This document shows positions 1-10,857 of a stretch of DNA of 64,000 nucleotides, in pieces. The notes beneath the pieces were generated by a model. The model saw only the letters and a list, made by a program, of their open reading frames with translations, had not been told where the DNA came from and did no database searches. Source of the DNA: Ursus arctos (taxonomy: Eukaryota; Chordata; Mammalia; Carnivora; Ursidae); the NCBI RefSeq assembly GCF_023065955.2, contig NW_026622808.1, forward strand, positions 42,048,475 to 42,112,474. The letters run 5' to 3'. A program made the translations under genes and the position numbers. The stretch's first letter is position 1; each line of letters begins with the position of its first letter.

Positions 1-1205
1 GGAGCTTCAAGGGCTTCCCCTCAGTGGAGTCACCAGGCTCTGCAGCAGGCATGGGCTCCAGTCCCAGGTTAATTTAATATAGTACTATAACTACTTCCCC
101 AGGAAATAATGTATTTATTCTAAAATTTAGGAGTTAACTTCATATCCAAACACTTAATCCACATGAGTATGTAGCAATATTTTGGTAAAAATTGACCACA
201 AATGTTTATGCATGTATATATAACCATTTGTAGTCAATTTCAAACAAGACATCAAACTAATACTTTTGGTTCAGTGATCTTTTCTAAGACAGATATGTCA
301 AGCAATTTTTGTATTTTGTCAGCAGCCTTAAAAGAAATTTCAAATAACCACAAATCATTGTTATACTTTAGAGTACTTGAGACACTCCAGATAAATATTT
401 GATGATAGATGGACAGGAGGCAGAGGAATGGTTTCATCTTATGTGTAATAGAAGAAAGTGACAAGACACCCACCCTCATGCTTATCAGGGAACAAGATGG
501 GAATGCTTTGGTAGTATGTCACTCTCATAGTTGCCAGTAATTGGCCCCACTTGAAGCAAAGAGGAGGGATTTAAATAGAGACACGGTCTGACTTAAGCCT
601 TTCTGTATAATGCAGTGCCCTGGATACAGACGGACAATACACATGGTAAAATAGCCAAATTATTCCCATTATCATGTGCCATCTCCGACTGTGGCTTCCT
701 GGGAATTCATCGGCAGAAGTACAACAACAACAACACTCTCTTTATGAAAAATGTTGAAAGCTCTTTGAGATTACTGCCCTGTTAGGACATGTAGCCTAAA
801 GGGCAGGCACATAGCTCTCCACCATGAGGGTAGCTGGAGAATGTGGCAGTCGGCTCGGGATAGGACTGTCCACAGTGAATGCAGACTTCAGTTCCTCTAG
901 GACCATAACAGACCCCATGGCAGGTCCCTGCTGACACAGCTCTTGTCTCTTCTGTAACATGCCTAGATAATATTAAGTGAAAATACCGAAGCACCCAAAC
1001 GGTGGGGATGTGGAAAGACATCAGGACATGGCACGTATCCTAAACTAACTCCTTGATTTTTAGTTTAGTTTACCTAGTTTAAATTACCTAGTTTTTAAGA
1101 CTGAGTGACAAATAAATTAAAAAAATAAAACCTTAGGCCTATAAGCAAACAAGAAGGAAATAAAAATGACTAACATGGAGTACAGTATCAGAAGGTATCA
1201 ACTAG
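1..1205. other. Unique non-coding sequence, nothing recognised
   Basis: No repeat family, exon structure or RNA gene could be recognised. Short reading frames of 66-79 codons occur on both strands but have no start context, splice context or family resemblance. A small ACA-rich run lies at about 720-736. Confidence 0.5.
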
Positions 1206-1210
1206 TGGCC

Positions 1211-1230
1211 AAAAAAAAAAAAAAAAAAAA
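1211..1230. repeat. Isolated poly(A) run of 20
   Basis: An uninterrupted run of 20 A residues. No SINE or LINE body lies upstream and no target-site duplication flanks it, so it is better called a mononucleotide repeat than a retroposon tail. Length is likely to vary between individuals. Confidence 0.85.
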
Positions 1231-1239
1231 GAACCAAAC

Positions 1240-1450
1240 AAGCACATTATCTGTATACGGCAGGCATTGTGCCAAGGATATTACATGAAATCTGTTCATC
1301 TTCACGACAACTCTTCAAGGTAAATACTCTCATAATCCTCTTTCTGATAGATGAGAAAAATGAAGCACAGAGCGGTTTATTAATTTACTCCAAGTAGTAA
1401 GCAGTAGAGAGTCAACCCGAAGTAGGTCTCGGGATGCCGTATCACAGACC
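1240..1450 (-). repeat. MIR SINE fragment
   Basis: The plus strand carries the reverse complement of a MIR: a segment resembling 'ggcaggcattgtgccaagg', then a 'gatgagaaaaatgaagcacagag' equivalent, then a tail like the MIR 5' part. MIRs are ancient tRNA-derived SINEs shared by all mammals. Heavily diverged; edges are approximate. Confidence 0.75.
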
Positions 1451-2089
1451 CTTACCCACATCCCTTTACAGGCCTCCTGGGCTGCACTGATCATCTTAAT
1501 GTCTCACCGAGTAGTCCCTATACGTTAATAATGTGACTATGGATTATGGACATGTGCCTTTCCTAGCTGTCCTTAAATTCGGAGTTAAATATAAAATTAA
1601 TGACATCTTGGGAGCTGTGATTCTTCCCTAACACATTTTGCTAAGAACATGGATTATGAAATCTTTATATCTAGTTGAAATGTGTTTACTAAGCCTTGCC
1701 AGGAAGTTCATTCTAGGGGGATATTACACATGGGCAATGTAAATTGCCGTAAGGGCTAAGAAGCCTTCATTTCAACTAGATTTTTGCTGCCAAGTAATAA
1801 GTAATTAAATAGATTTGGAAAATGAAGCACCTGGTCTACCCCTTTCACAAGTTACTAGGACTGCGTAAAGATCAGTCACTCTACACAGAGTTGGAAAATT
1901 CGCTATGGGACACATGGAGTTGCCTCCCTCAATGTTGTTGCAAACTGCACATTAGTGTTTAGACCAAGTATCTCTGAGGAGGCACAAACCTGTTCCGATA
2001 GCCTAGAAACTCCACACTGCAAATATGCATTTTGATGAGCCTTTCAGAGCACTGGAGAGGAAGGAGAACTAGGATCGCAACCTGCAGGC
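1451..2089. other. Unique non-coding sequence
   Basis: AT-rich stretch without recognised repeats or coding signal. Confidence 0.45.
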
Positions 2090-2250
2090 CAACATTCTGT
2101 TCCTGGCTTTTCTGGCTCATAGCCGCGCCACCACGAGCAAGTCACACTGTGAGCTGCAGTTTCATCCTCAATAAAAGATGCCAACCTGCCTCATGATGTT
2201 CTTGTAAAGGTGGTACCTGTGAAAGCACTTTGAAAAACTATTCAAACCGA
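2090..2250 (+). repeat. MIR SINE fragment
   Basis: Sense-strand MIR features in order: a 'gagcaagtcacac' equivalent of the ancestral 'gggcaagttactt', a 'tttcatcctcaataaaagatg' equivalent of 'tttcctcatctgtaaaatgg', and 'tgtgaaagcactttgaa'. Highly diverged. No gene lies nearby. Confidence 0.65.
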
Positions 2251-2604
2251 AGATCAGATATGTGACATATATACACATATGTACTTATACGCGGCACCAA
2301 GGGCTAAGTCATGCATACCAACCAGATGCCAATGGCTAGATGATTAGCCAGGTAGAAGACAGAAGTCCACTAAGACACCCCCAAGAGGAAGTGAGCCTGT
2401 GAGGAGATGCTGGTTGCCATGGTGATGGGAAAGGACAGAGCAGTCCAAGCAGACGGACAGGAGGGAAAGGAGGACAGAGGTTGGCTACAGAAGTAAGTTC
2501 TAGAGAGCTTTCCTAATGAGCAATGGGTAAGTGTGGAATTCTGGACACAGCAGCAGATAAGAATTCACTCATTAACAGAAAATAACCTGATATAGAAAGG
2601 CTGT

Positions 2605-2820
2605 GTGTCAGGCACCATAAACCAAAAATACCAACATGCAGGATCCTGCTTGATCCTAACAACAACCCAGTGAAGGTATAGCCCCTGCTTACTGATTAGG
2701 TATCAGAGACTTTGAGCAATTTATTGTCAGGTCCATATAGAGAGTAAGTGGTAGAGGCCAGGTTCAAACAGGGTCTGTAGAACTTGTGCTCCTTGACCAT
2801 CTTGCTATGCTGCCTCTCTA
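2605..2820 (-). repeat. MIR SINE fragment
   Basis: Plus strand shows the reverse-complement MIR order: 'gtcaggcacc', 'gatcctaacaacaacccagtg', 'actgattaggtatcagagac', 'agagtaagtggtagaggcc', then 'aggttcaaacagg' and a 'gctccttgaccat' end. Near full length though old. Confidence 0.75.
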
Positions 2821-4250
2821 AACCATTGTCCGGATACAAACCAGTACATCTGTCAAGCTGTATTTCTGAAGAACAACTTTGTGTTTAAATACATGGGGAA
2901 AAAGTCAGGTATGGTATACACTCAAATGCTCACAGCAGTCTCTCTGTGCAGTGGAATCACAGGTGACTTTCTCAATACCCTAAAGTATTATCCGACTTTT
3001 GTAATCCAAAAGAGAAAGCAATTCAAGATTAAAATGCATCTTTATTTTTCCTTAAGGACAACTCTTATTTCCAAATGCCTTAGATCATTTGTGTAAAAAA
3101 TTTTTAAAAATGAGGAAGTCAAAGGGACGGTTTGTTAAGGGTTAAATATTATAAATTTGATTAATAGCTTAAGTATCTGTGGGATAGCTGGAAGCCACTG
3201 AAAACCTTGGAGTGAACCTAGTCTAGTGAGGGAGGCTGGGCTGGGGGTTCATGATGGCAGGGGTGGGGTACCCTCACAGGGATGGGGGTCAGTGTAGAGT
3301 GCTTTACAAAGTAGTCCCCACTCCAAGACTTTCAGAGAGAACTCTGGGAAGAATCACTAGCCTAAGATCCACTGTGCTGGTGGGAATCAGCAGTTCTACT
3401 TCTAATACGTTGGGTGGGAGAAAGGGTAAGAGTCACTGATACACGAAGAGATAATCAGTAGAGAGCTATGCAATTAGGGAAGATAGTAATGGGAGAAGGT
3501 CAAAGAAAAGCAGAAAGGTTAGACGTAGGGAAACTCCATACTTAGAAACTAGAAAGAAGATAAAGGGAAATGAAGTGCAGGGAGGGGGGAGTAAGCAGAG
3601 GTGTGGGTGGGAGGGTATTAATAAGAATATTCTAAAATAAATCCTTGTTTCTTATAATGGAAGAAGGCTTTAAAATGTAAAACTACCTGTTTCAAAAGAA
3701 AATTTTCATACAACAGGTAAATCCTTACCTAGATTAATATAGAAAATGAAAAAGCTGGTTTCCATTTAGTATGTAATATGTGGAACACTGTAATCTCTTA
3801 TATTTTGGGTAAAAGACCACATAGGCTATTGCAAGGAGATTTATAAACATATAAAACTTCTTTCAAATCAACTGTTTCCAATAGTTTAGAGTTAAAATGG
3901 GTACTTGTTACTTGTATAATGAAAACTTGTTTCTAGTTCTTAAGCCAACTAAGGCCATCACAATATTGAAATGCTTTAAATTAAACATTAGCAAAAGAGC
4001 AATTAATGAAAAGCCCAATAACCTTTTATCACTATTCAAAAAAAATCATTTTCACCAAGTTTTATCTATCCAGTAATGTTGAACTTAACCTGAACCCTGT
4101 GTTCCCAGGAAATAACCAAGGTCAAGAAATTCTAACCCTTTTGTGTTTTGGGAAACATCCCAAAGTACAAGGACCAATCTGCCCTTGGATATTCTGAGAC
4201 CCACATCCACCCTTCCTCATAACACTCTTATTTCATAAAACCTCAAAATT
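2821..4250. other. Unique sequence with a purine-rich tract
   Basis: No recognised repeat or exon. About 3440-3620 is strongly purine-rich on the plus strand (A and G dominate for roughly 180 bases, ending in a G-rich run near 3580-3615). Reading frames here of 71 and 62 codons look accidental. Confidence 0.45.
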
Positions 4251-4261
4251 TTTACCTCATC

Positions 4262-4478
4262 TTTTTTTTTTTTTTTTTTTTTTAAGATTTCATTCATTTA
4301 TTTTTTTGACACAGAGAGAGACAGTCAGCAAGAGAGGGAACACAAGAGAGGGAGTGGGAGAGGAAGAAGCAGGCTCGCAGCGGAGCAGGGAGCCCAATGC
4401 GGGGCTCGATTCCAGGACCCTGGAATCATGACCTGAGCCAAAGGCAGATGCTTAATGACTGAGCCACCCAGGCACCCC
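4262..4478 (-). mobile_element. SINEC (CAN-SINE), nearly full length
   Basis: A tRNA-Lys-derived carnivoran SINE in reverse orientation. From left: T-run (the A tail), 'aagatttcattcattta', the purine-rich body, 'gggctcgattcc' (complement of the B box), 'tgacctgagcc', and the 'gagccacccaggcacccc' head. Flanked by a 12-base perfect TSD, ttacctcatctt, at 4252-4263 and 4479-4490. The body carries many substitutions, so it is an older copy. It seems to have landed in or beside an antisense LINE-1 relic. Confidence 0.95.
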
Positions 4479-4490
4479 TTACCTCATCTT

Positions 4491-4640
4491 TGACAACAGT
4501 TGCATAGGAAACATGCCACTATAAGTGCTACAATTGACATAAACTGTCCTCTGTTGTTGGACATTTAGGATGTTTCCAATTTTTTACAACTACAAACAAA
4601 ACTACACCAGCCATCTTTGTACAAACAACCAGCCAACCTC
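4491..4640 (-). repeat. Antisense LINE-1 3'-region relic
   Basis: The plus strand reads 'gttgttggacatttagg' then 'atgtttccaatttttta', the complement of the 'number of cycles / wait-and-see' segment common in old mammalian LINE-1 3' regions. The fragment is about 150 bases, diverged, and its left edge is obscured by the SINEC insertion. Confidence 0.55.
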
Positions 4641-5564
4641 AACTCTTCTCCTCCTTCTCTGAGACTTTGCTCATGAGTGAGCATTCCTCCTGTTGTAAGA
4701 GACTGGATAAAATCATCTCTTTAATGGTCTAGTACATCTTGTCTTTGACATATTCAGCTTTTAAGAGGTTTCCAGAAAAATAAAGCAGGAAATAAATGAG
4801 ACCATATCACAAATACTTGCTCCATGCTCTTTTTCAGAAAACATATAAATGCAAAACAAAAAATTTCACAAAGGGTATTTAATATCAATTGGTAAGGCTG
4901 GTGAAAGGACTCCAAGAAAGGAAACAAGATTCCATGAACAATCTCACTTTGCCTGAAGATAAATTAGTACAACTGAAAAATATTTCAAATTTCTTATTTG
5001 AATGACAAGGAAAATAATATTAAGGAAGAAAGCTGGACTCGCTACAAGAGGGAAACACTCCCAATTTAGCAAACCACGCAGGTAGCATGGGGCATTTCAC
5101 AAGGGCGAAAATGTTTGACCAATTGTAGCAATGTGAGAAGAGAGAAAATCACAGCTTTGGCAAAGGAACAAAGTCCTAACCACGAGGATGACTTAAAGAC
5201 ACAGGCTTCAGGCCCGTGTGGGATTCAGAAACGACCTAGTACCAAATTTCAGCAGGTTCATGAATCACAAATCCTAGGCACAATTCAGTGGGGCAACTCT
5301 ACTTGATGTTTCAAACTTGTGATTTTCTACAAGTTTATTTTGTTTGGGAGTAAAATCATTAAATACATCACATTTTATTTCTACACTTCTGTAGGACTAC
5401 TTGCATAAATGCCCAAATCTGGGGGGGGGGGTTGGACGGGGTGGAAGATTCTAACCACCGGTCATTTTAGGTTTTGCATTAGTGAAACCATGCTGCAACT
5501 CCAAGGCGGAAAATTTACAGCGGAAGCAGCTCCACTTGGTAACGAAACTGCCCTAATTGGGACT
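4641..5564. other. Unique non-coding sequence with a G11 run
   Basis: No recognised repeat or gene. A run of 11 G lies at 5421-5431, followed by 'ttggacggggtgg', giving weak G-quadruplex potential. Confidence 0.45.
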
Positions 5565-5775
5565 ATGAATTAGCAACCTATTTCCTGAGCACCGCAACAA
5601 ATGAGGCATACACTTTATCTCATTTAAATCTTGGAAAACTCTTCAAGGTTCCATTTGACAGATGCAAAGTGAGACTCGAAAAGGCTTTATTGTGTGCCTA
5701 GGATAACAAAGTTGGTGGAAAGTGGTAAACAGTGATTATTGAGGAAGGATTCAACATGTAGCAGTGTTAGAGTCA
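5565..5775 (-). repeat. MIR SINE fragment
   Basis: The plus strand shows 'tttcctgagcaccgcaac', 'tttatctcatttaaatctt', 'aactcttcaaggttcc', 'gacagatgcaaagtgagac' and a trailing 'gttggtggaaagtgg' equivalent: a reverse-complement MIR in the expected order. Confidence 0.7.
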
Positions 5776-6744
5776 ACGACATTCAATTTTGTATGAGACC
5801 AACAGAATATAGCCAAATAAAAGTATTTAATGTGACCAGTTTAATGAGTTCAAAACAATGATTAGTAATTAACACATCAATCTTCTGAATGTCAATGGAT
5901 AGCTCTAAACTGCTGGGGAAAAATTTTTTTTTTAAATAGTGCTGGAGCTTGCTTGCAAAGTTTCTTCTCTGGAGTTGATTAAATATTCCCTCCAAAATCT
6001 TGTTTACATTATTAATTTGCTCAGTAACCCCTGTCTTCAGAGAAGTGTAAATTTCCACCTGGTTCCTGAAGAGTTAGCACATATTTTTAATTAAAACGGT
6101 CTTGAATAAATTGAGTTGTTTTTCTTACAGCTGTAATACTAACAGTATTAACTCCAAATAAGACAGAAGGTTAAAAAAAAAAACAGGGTACATTAAAAGT
6201 ATGCACATATAGGGGACTTGAACACTGAAAGATTTATCGACATAGAATGATCTGACTCCAAATTATGAAAAGGGGACAGTGAGTCATTTCTATAGTTTTC
6301 ATGAATGATTCACAACAGTAAAGAATGTAAAGATGTGTCAAAAGTTTACAAGTTCAAAGTACAAACTGAATGCTTCCTTTAGGAAAAGCTAAGACAAAAT
6401 TAAACACCATGAGAAGGACTTTGACACTTTTCTCTCTTATGATCTAAATGACAGTAACAGAGTTATGTGCATAATGATACAATTATATGCTGTCATGAAC
6501 AGTTCAATTATTATATGCCCAAGCAGTTTTTTTTTCTTAAAAAAAAAAATCAAGTGCCCTAAAGAACTTCCACAACTGAATGCTTCTAACCTAACTTTGC
6601 CATTCTTTCACTATATTCACTTTTCTATGGACACAGAGGAGTGGTCTGTCACTTAAAATGATGCTATTAAAATTCTCTCACTTTTTGTTTAAGCTCTTAA
6701 AGGCTAGGCAGCATTTTTGTCAGTATCCACCATGCAGAGAGGCT
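5776..6744. other. Unique AT-rich sequence
   Basis: Nothing recognised. A 91-codon minus-strand frame (5783-6058) has an AT-driven composition (Ile, Asn, Lys, Leu, Phe), no family resemblance and no convincing splice or promoter context, so it is not called as a gene. Short A and T runs lie at about 6171-6183 and 6527-6549. Confidence 0.45.
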
Positions 6745-6880
6745 GAACTCATTCGTTCTTTCTACCGCTTAAATGCCTCCTTCATGCCAGGTACCAGACT
6801 AGGATATGAGACATACACAGGAGGCCATGGGATCTTACCGGCAAATAAGGAGACTGGAAACAAGCAGGAAACCAGACAAC
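6745..6880 (-). repeat. Possible L2 3'-end fragment
   Basis: 'ctcattcgttctttctacc' and 'tcatgccaggtaccagac' followed by 'aggatatgagacatacacag' resemble the complement of the L2 3' end ('tgtgccaggcactgttctaggcg...ggatacagc'). Divergence is high and the call is tentative. Confidence 0.4.
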
Positions 6881-6904
6881 AGAGAGGCAGCTTTGGGTCA
6901 GTGG

Positions 6905-7135
6905 TGTCCATGCACTCAGACTGCACAGTCAGCCCTGGTTTAAATCTTAGATGTGACTTTAGGTACATCACTCAAGGTCTCTAACTCAACCTCTTCCTCA
7001 TCTGAAAAATGGAAGCAATGAAAATCCCTACCTCGCAGATTTGTGAGGATTAAATGAGAGGATGCAATGCTTTTCATCTAATTCCATGGCACATAGTATA
7101 TGCTCAATGAATATTAGCTGCCATAAGGATGCTAA
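6905..7135 (+). repeat. MIR SINE, nearly full length
   Basis: Sense MIR order is clear: 'cactcagactgcacagtcag', 'ggtttaaatcttag', 'ctctaactcaacctcttcc', 'tcatctgaaaaatggaagca', 'cctacctcgcagatttgtga', 'ggattaaatgagagga', 'ggcacatagtatatgctcaa' and 'tgaatattagctgcc'. One of the best preserved MIRs in the window. Confidence 0.85.
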
Positions 7136-7809
7136 TTATATTATTATTACTTTTTGCATTATAACAAGTGCCATGAAGAGCTATGTAAAGGAGGCTAATA
7201 AGAGCACCAGGAAGAGCAATCAATCTCCCTGGAGTAGCTCAGTATGAACAGACGGACTACGGAGGACAGCATGCCAAGTTATGAGCCTTCGATATCTAGG
7301 AGGAAAAAATAAATAAATAAACTGAGTGTTGTTCAAGATGAACTCTCAGAGAAGATGTCGTGCTCGTTTAAATGACTATTTCATCTTAAGAAAGCAGTCT
7401 TCTGCTACTGATCAAACCAGAACCCTGGCCATGTTGACGATAATTATCATAAGTTCATTTGCTGCATCACATCTTGGCATGTGAACGCTCATTTGTTACA
7501 ATTATCCCTTCAGTTTGACATGGAGAGAAAGCAACCATAAAGCAACTTCTATTACCCTGGAAAGCTCCCCCAAATAATTAAAATTCTGAAGCACTCCTCA
7601 AGCTGAAAGCGGATCAGCCCCTCACTGAGGGCACGTTCTATTAAATAAGCAGGCTCGTGTTTGTTGTTCTTGCAACCCAAGTCCTTGAGCTCACAAATCC
7701 CACAGCACCAAAAGTCATTATTTTTTACCTAATTTAATTTTTTAAGTCCCAAATCTATCTTCGGGGGGAAAAAAAAGGCCGCCATTTCTTACACACATCT
7801 TGGGCCCTT
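7136..7809. other. Repeat-free block, possible conserved non-coding element
   Basis: After a small AAAT run (7308-7322) the segment 7330-7740 contains no recognisable repeat and has a balanced composition with homeodomain-type AT cores ('ccaaataattaaaattctga') and scattered retained CpGs. This is only suggestive of constraint. No coding frame is supported. Confidence 0.35.
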
Positions 7810-8245
7810 TCTAGGTACTCGTTATTGAGCTAAGCTTGTAACACACATGATCTCACCTTCCATAGTTTGCCAGGGTGATGCTACTATTACTCAGAGTTTT
7901 ATTTTTTTATTTTTATTTTTTAAGATTTTATTTATTTATTCAACAGAGATAGAGACAGCCAGCGAGAGAGGGAACACAAGCAGGGGGAGTGGGAGAGGAA
8001 GAAGCAGGCTCCTAGCCGAAGAGCCTGATGTGGGGCTCGATCCCAGATCGCCGGGATCACGCCCTGAGCTGAAGGCAGACGCTTAACCGCTGTACCACCC
8101 AGGCGCCCCTATTACTCAGAGTTTTAAAGGAAACGGAGGCACAGCAAGGTTCAAATCCTCACCCAAGTTAGCTCAGACGTAGAGCTATGATTTGAACCCA
8201 ATTTTCAAGTTGATGTCCATATCCACTATATTATAGTATATGCAC
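7810..8245 (-). repeat. MIR SINE split by a younger SINEC
   Basis: Left half (7810-7900) has 'ctcgttattgagctaagc' and 'catgatctcaccttc'; right half (8110-8245) resumes with 'tttaaaggaaacggaggcac', 'acccaagttagctcagac', 'agagctatgatttgaaccc' and a MIR 5' equivalent. Removing the SINEC and one TSD copy rejoins a continuous antisense MIR, which dates the SINEC as younger. Confidence 0.85.
7901..8109 (-). mobile_element. SINEC, full length, inserted in a MIR
   Basis: Reverse-oriented carnivoran SINE: T/A-rich tail, 'ttaagattttatttattta', a 'cagagatagagacagcc' body start, 'ggggctcgatcccagatc' across the B box, and the 'caccgcccaggcgcccc'-type head (here gtaccacccaggcgcccc). A perfect 16-base TSD, tattactcagagtttt, lies at 7885-7900 and 8110-8125. 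The long perfect TSD and near-consensus body mark a relatively young insertion. An open frame across the element is SINE-derived and recurs in the 36568 copy. Confidence 0.97.
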
Positions 8246-8744
8246 CTTGAGAATATATTTTCTTTTCTTTTTAAAAGCAATACTTATATTCCAAATGTAA
8301 ATGAAGTTTTACATTTACACTGATGGTGGGGGTGAGGTGTCAGGCGAGGATGGGGGGTAAATAGGTGGGAACAGAAAAAGGAAGGTAAGTGACTCAGCCA
8401 CTGTGGGGAGATACTTAATTAGAATTCACATAGGCTCCAACTCAGATTAGGTTTTCATGGAGATCAGAGAGGTTCTCTTTTTTACCAAAGACTAAACTCT
8501 ATTTTAAGTCAGGGTCTTAGACAACAAGTGCCACTCACTTCCTATCAGACTTTGAGGACTGTTTCCCCCCCCCCCCCCATTACTGAGCTTCAGACCTGCC
8601 ATCTTCTCGTGAGCCTTTACAAGGTGACAGTCTACTCCTCCTCATGAAATAGGATGAAAGCAACTTATCTACATGCAAGTCTCTAGAACCAACAAGTGAA
8701 CCAATTACAAATGAAGACAGTCTTGTTGTAAGCATTAATTAAAA
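8246..8744. other. Unique sequence with a C14 run
   Basis: No recognised element apart from a run of about 14 C at 8565-8578, likely length-variable. Confidence 0.5.
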
Positions 8745-8825
8745 TGAGGTAACATTTTGCTTAATCAGTGCAGTGCCAGGCACACAGTAGGCATTCAATA
8801 TATATTTTCTCCATTACTAATAACT
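8745..8825 (+). repeat. MIR 3'-part fragment
   Basis: 'cagtgcagtgccaggcac', 'acagtaggcattcaat' and 'atatattttctccatta' match the sense MIR 3' portion. The 5' part is absent or unrecognisable. Confidence 0.65.
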
Positions 8826-10499
8826 TTTATGGGTATTATCATGATTCCTTGAAAGAGTCCTTTAACTCATACAGGAGCAATATCCTATACCAGATGCCCT
8901 TCTCTCAAGATTACGCAACCTAAACAATGAATCATGGAACACTACATCAAAAACTAATGATATACTAGATGCTGACTAACATAATAAATTATTTTTAAAA
9001 AGATTATGCAACCTAATAGAAATAATTAAAACAAATGATTAGCTTTCACAAATAGGAGGAATCCTGCAAATGACTACTCTGTTTGACTTGTAACAGCCAC
9101 ATGCTCGACTGGAGGAAAATTTATTTTGATAAATGTTTGTCAATAGAGGAAAATGGGCTAGAATAAGGCTGGCATCAGAAAAAGGAAATTCATAAAGAGG
9201 AAAACAATAATTTTATTTTAAAGGATCAAAATCCATTTTTAAGCAAACCAGCTTACCAAAAGCAGCTTAAGTTAAATACCACTAACAACCAGGTAAACTG
9301 AGTCCAGCAGTGGTTGGACTCTCATGCAATGAAATGATTAATTTAACTAGTCAATTAATCCAAAAGACATCCAGTCCTTGTGCATGAAGACCGTGGCCAT
9401 GAGCCAGACTAAGAGAAAGAGGGCCACCAGACTCAATTAATTCACATTTGATCAGATGCCCTGGATAATGATGGCTCACAGCTAGATTTGTACAGCACAA
9501 AACACACAGAGTTGCATTTAAATATTAATAAGTATAAATATTTGAAAAAGTGTATCTTTTTTTACTTATCACATAGCCCAGGGGGAAAAAAGTTTGCATA
9601 ATTCCAGGATACTTCAAACGAGGGAGGCTCCCAGTCTTCATTGAAGTTCAAGAGCATTTACTTCACACCTACTCTGTCACACTCACCCCTGCCTGCCTCC
9701 CAAGACCAGACCTGACTTGCTACTTATCTTTTGTGCTGCCTTTAGACACAGCTATCAGTTTTGCTAAGTCGCACTGTGGGGGACACTACGTCCCTTCTTA
9801 AAGACAACACGAATTATGGAACTAACCTACTTAATCTCTTGCCCCAAAGATTTCAGTGTTTAACTCACCTTCCCCATAATTCACTGAATGCAGCAATTAA
9901 ATTAATGGCCTCAGAGGCAGCATGGAATCCTTTAAGCCCCTATGGGCTTGTTCCTTTGATTAGACCAGATCAAGGAAGCTGCAGCTATTTGCAGGCAGAT
10001 TAGAGGGGCTCCCTTTTTTTATTGCCATCAGAGCTGAAGACTGAAAGGTCAGGTGTGTTGACATCTTACTCATCTCCATCTGTGACAGTTTACATTGAGG
10101 TTATTCTTAAAGAAGGTTTTTAATACAGTAAGAGGACCAAATGGATCAGGAGGCATGAAAGCGCTGTCACACATTTCAGGCAAAGGTACCAAGTGGATTT
10201 ATGCCTATCTGCTTCCTCAACATACCCTGAGTGCCACCTCCAGGTGCCAATAATGGATGCAGGAAATCAGCGAGCCAATGCTCTGTGAGATAGGATGGGG
10301 GCCTTTGGGGCCATACAACATTTCATGATGCTCTTCGTGGTTTGGGGACTATGTTGCATTTTATTACATTTTAACCTTGGGTGGAAAGAAAAACACTTAT
10401 TATGTGTTCATCAGTCATTCCCAAATCGAGCTCAATCAAAATCGCTTGACTTTTTTTTATATTAAAAAACAAAAAAACAAAACAAAGTTGAAAACCAGC
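8826..10499. other. Repeat-poor block with conserved-element character
   Basis: Two sub-blocks stand out: 9290-9560, with two adjacent inverted repeats and many TAAT cores, and 9750-10330, which includes 'taattaaattaatggcctca' and 'ttgattagaccagatcaagg'. Neither resembles a repeat family I know. No exon signal is convincing; an 80-codon plus-strand frame at 9761-10003 has no family resemblance. Confidence 0.35.
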
Positions 10500-10611
10500 T
10501 TCTCAAGTCTCACCCCAGAGCTAAGTATCTCTTGGGGATGGGGCCCAGGAATCTCTAGTTTCCAAGAGCCCCCAGGGGGTTCTAGTAAAGATCCAGCTCA
10601 AGGACTCACTG
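10500..10611 (+). mobile_element. MER5A-like hAT-Charlie fragment
   Basis: 'caccccagagctaagtatct', 'ggggatggggcccaggaatc', 'cccccagggggttctagt' and the terminal 'aaggactcactgg' follow the order of MER5-type non-autonomous hAT elements, including a decayed right terminal repeat. The left terminal repeat is not clear. Confidence 0.65.
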
Positions 10612-10659
10612 GTACATGTCACAATGCCAAAGTATAGGAAAGTTTACCTGAAAAGAATA

Positions 10660-10857
10660 AATAACAATGCTCAGTGAGGTTAAACAATGAGTAGGTTGGG
10701 ATAGGCAGGCTGCCTGGGATTAAAATCTCCTTTGCCCACAGCAAGTACAGTATACAAATTATTAAATCTCTCTGGGTCTCATTTTCCCTCACATTTAAAA
10801 TGGAGTTAATACCACCTACCACAGGTACCTCTACGGAAAGCACTTAGCATGGGCCAC
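10660..10857 (+). repeat. MIR SINE fragment
   Basis: 'caggctgcctgggattaaaa', 'ctctctgggtctcattttcc', 'atttaaaatggagttaatac', 'cacctaccacagg' and 'agcacttagcatggg' run in sense MIR order. Confidence 0.75.

Noticed and set aside
1211..1230. Poly(A) run as a retroposon tail (also 48562-48580 and T run 41668-41689)
   Set aside because: No SINE or LINE body and no target-site duplication adjoins these runs.
5783..6058. 91-codon minus-strand frame as a gene
   Set aside because: Composition follows AT content, there is no recognisable domain, and its far end runs into a MIR-flanking region without splice signals.
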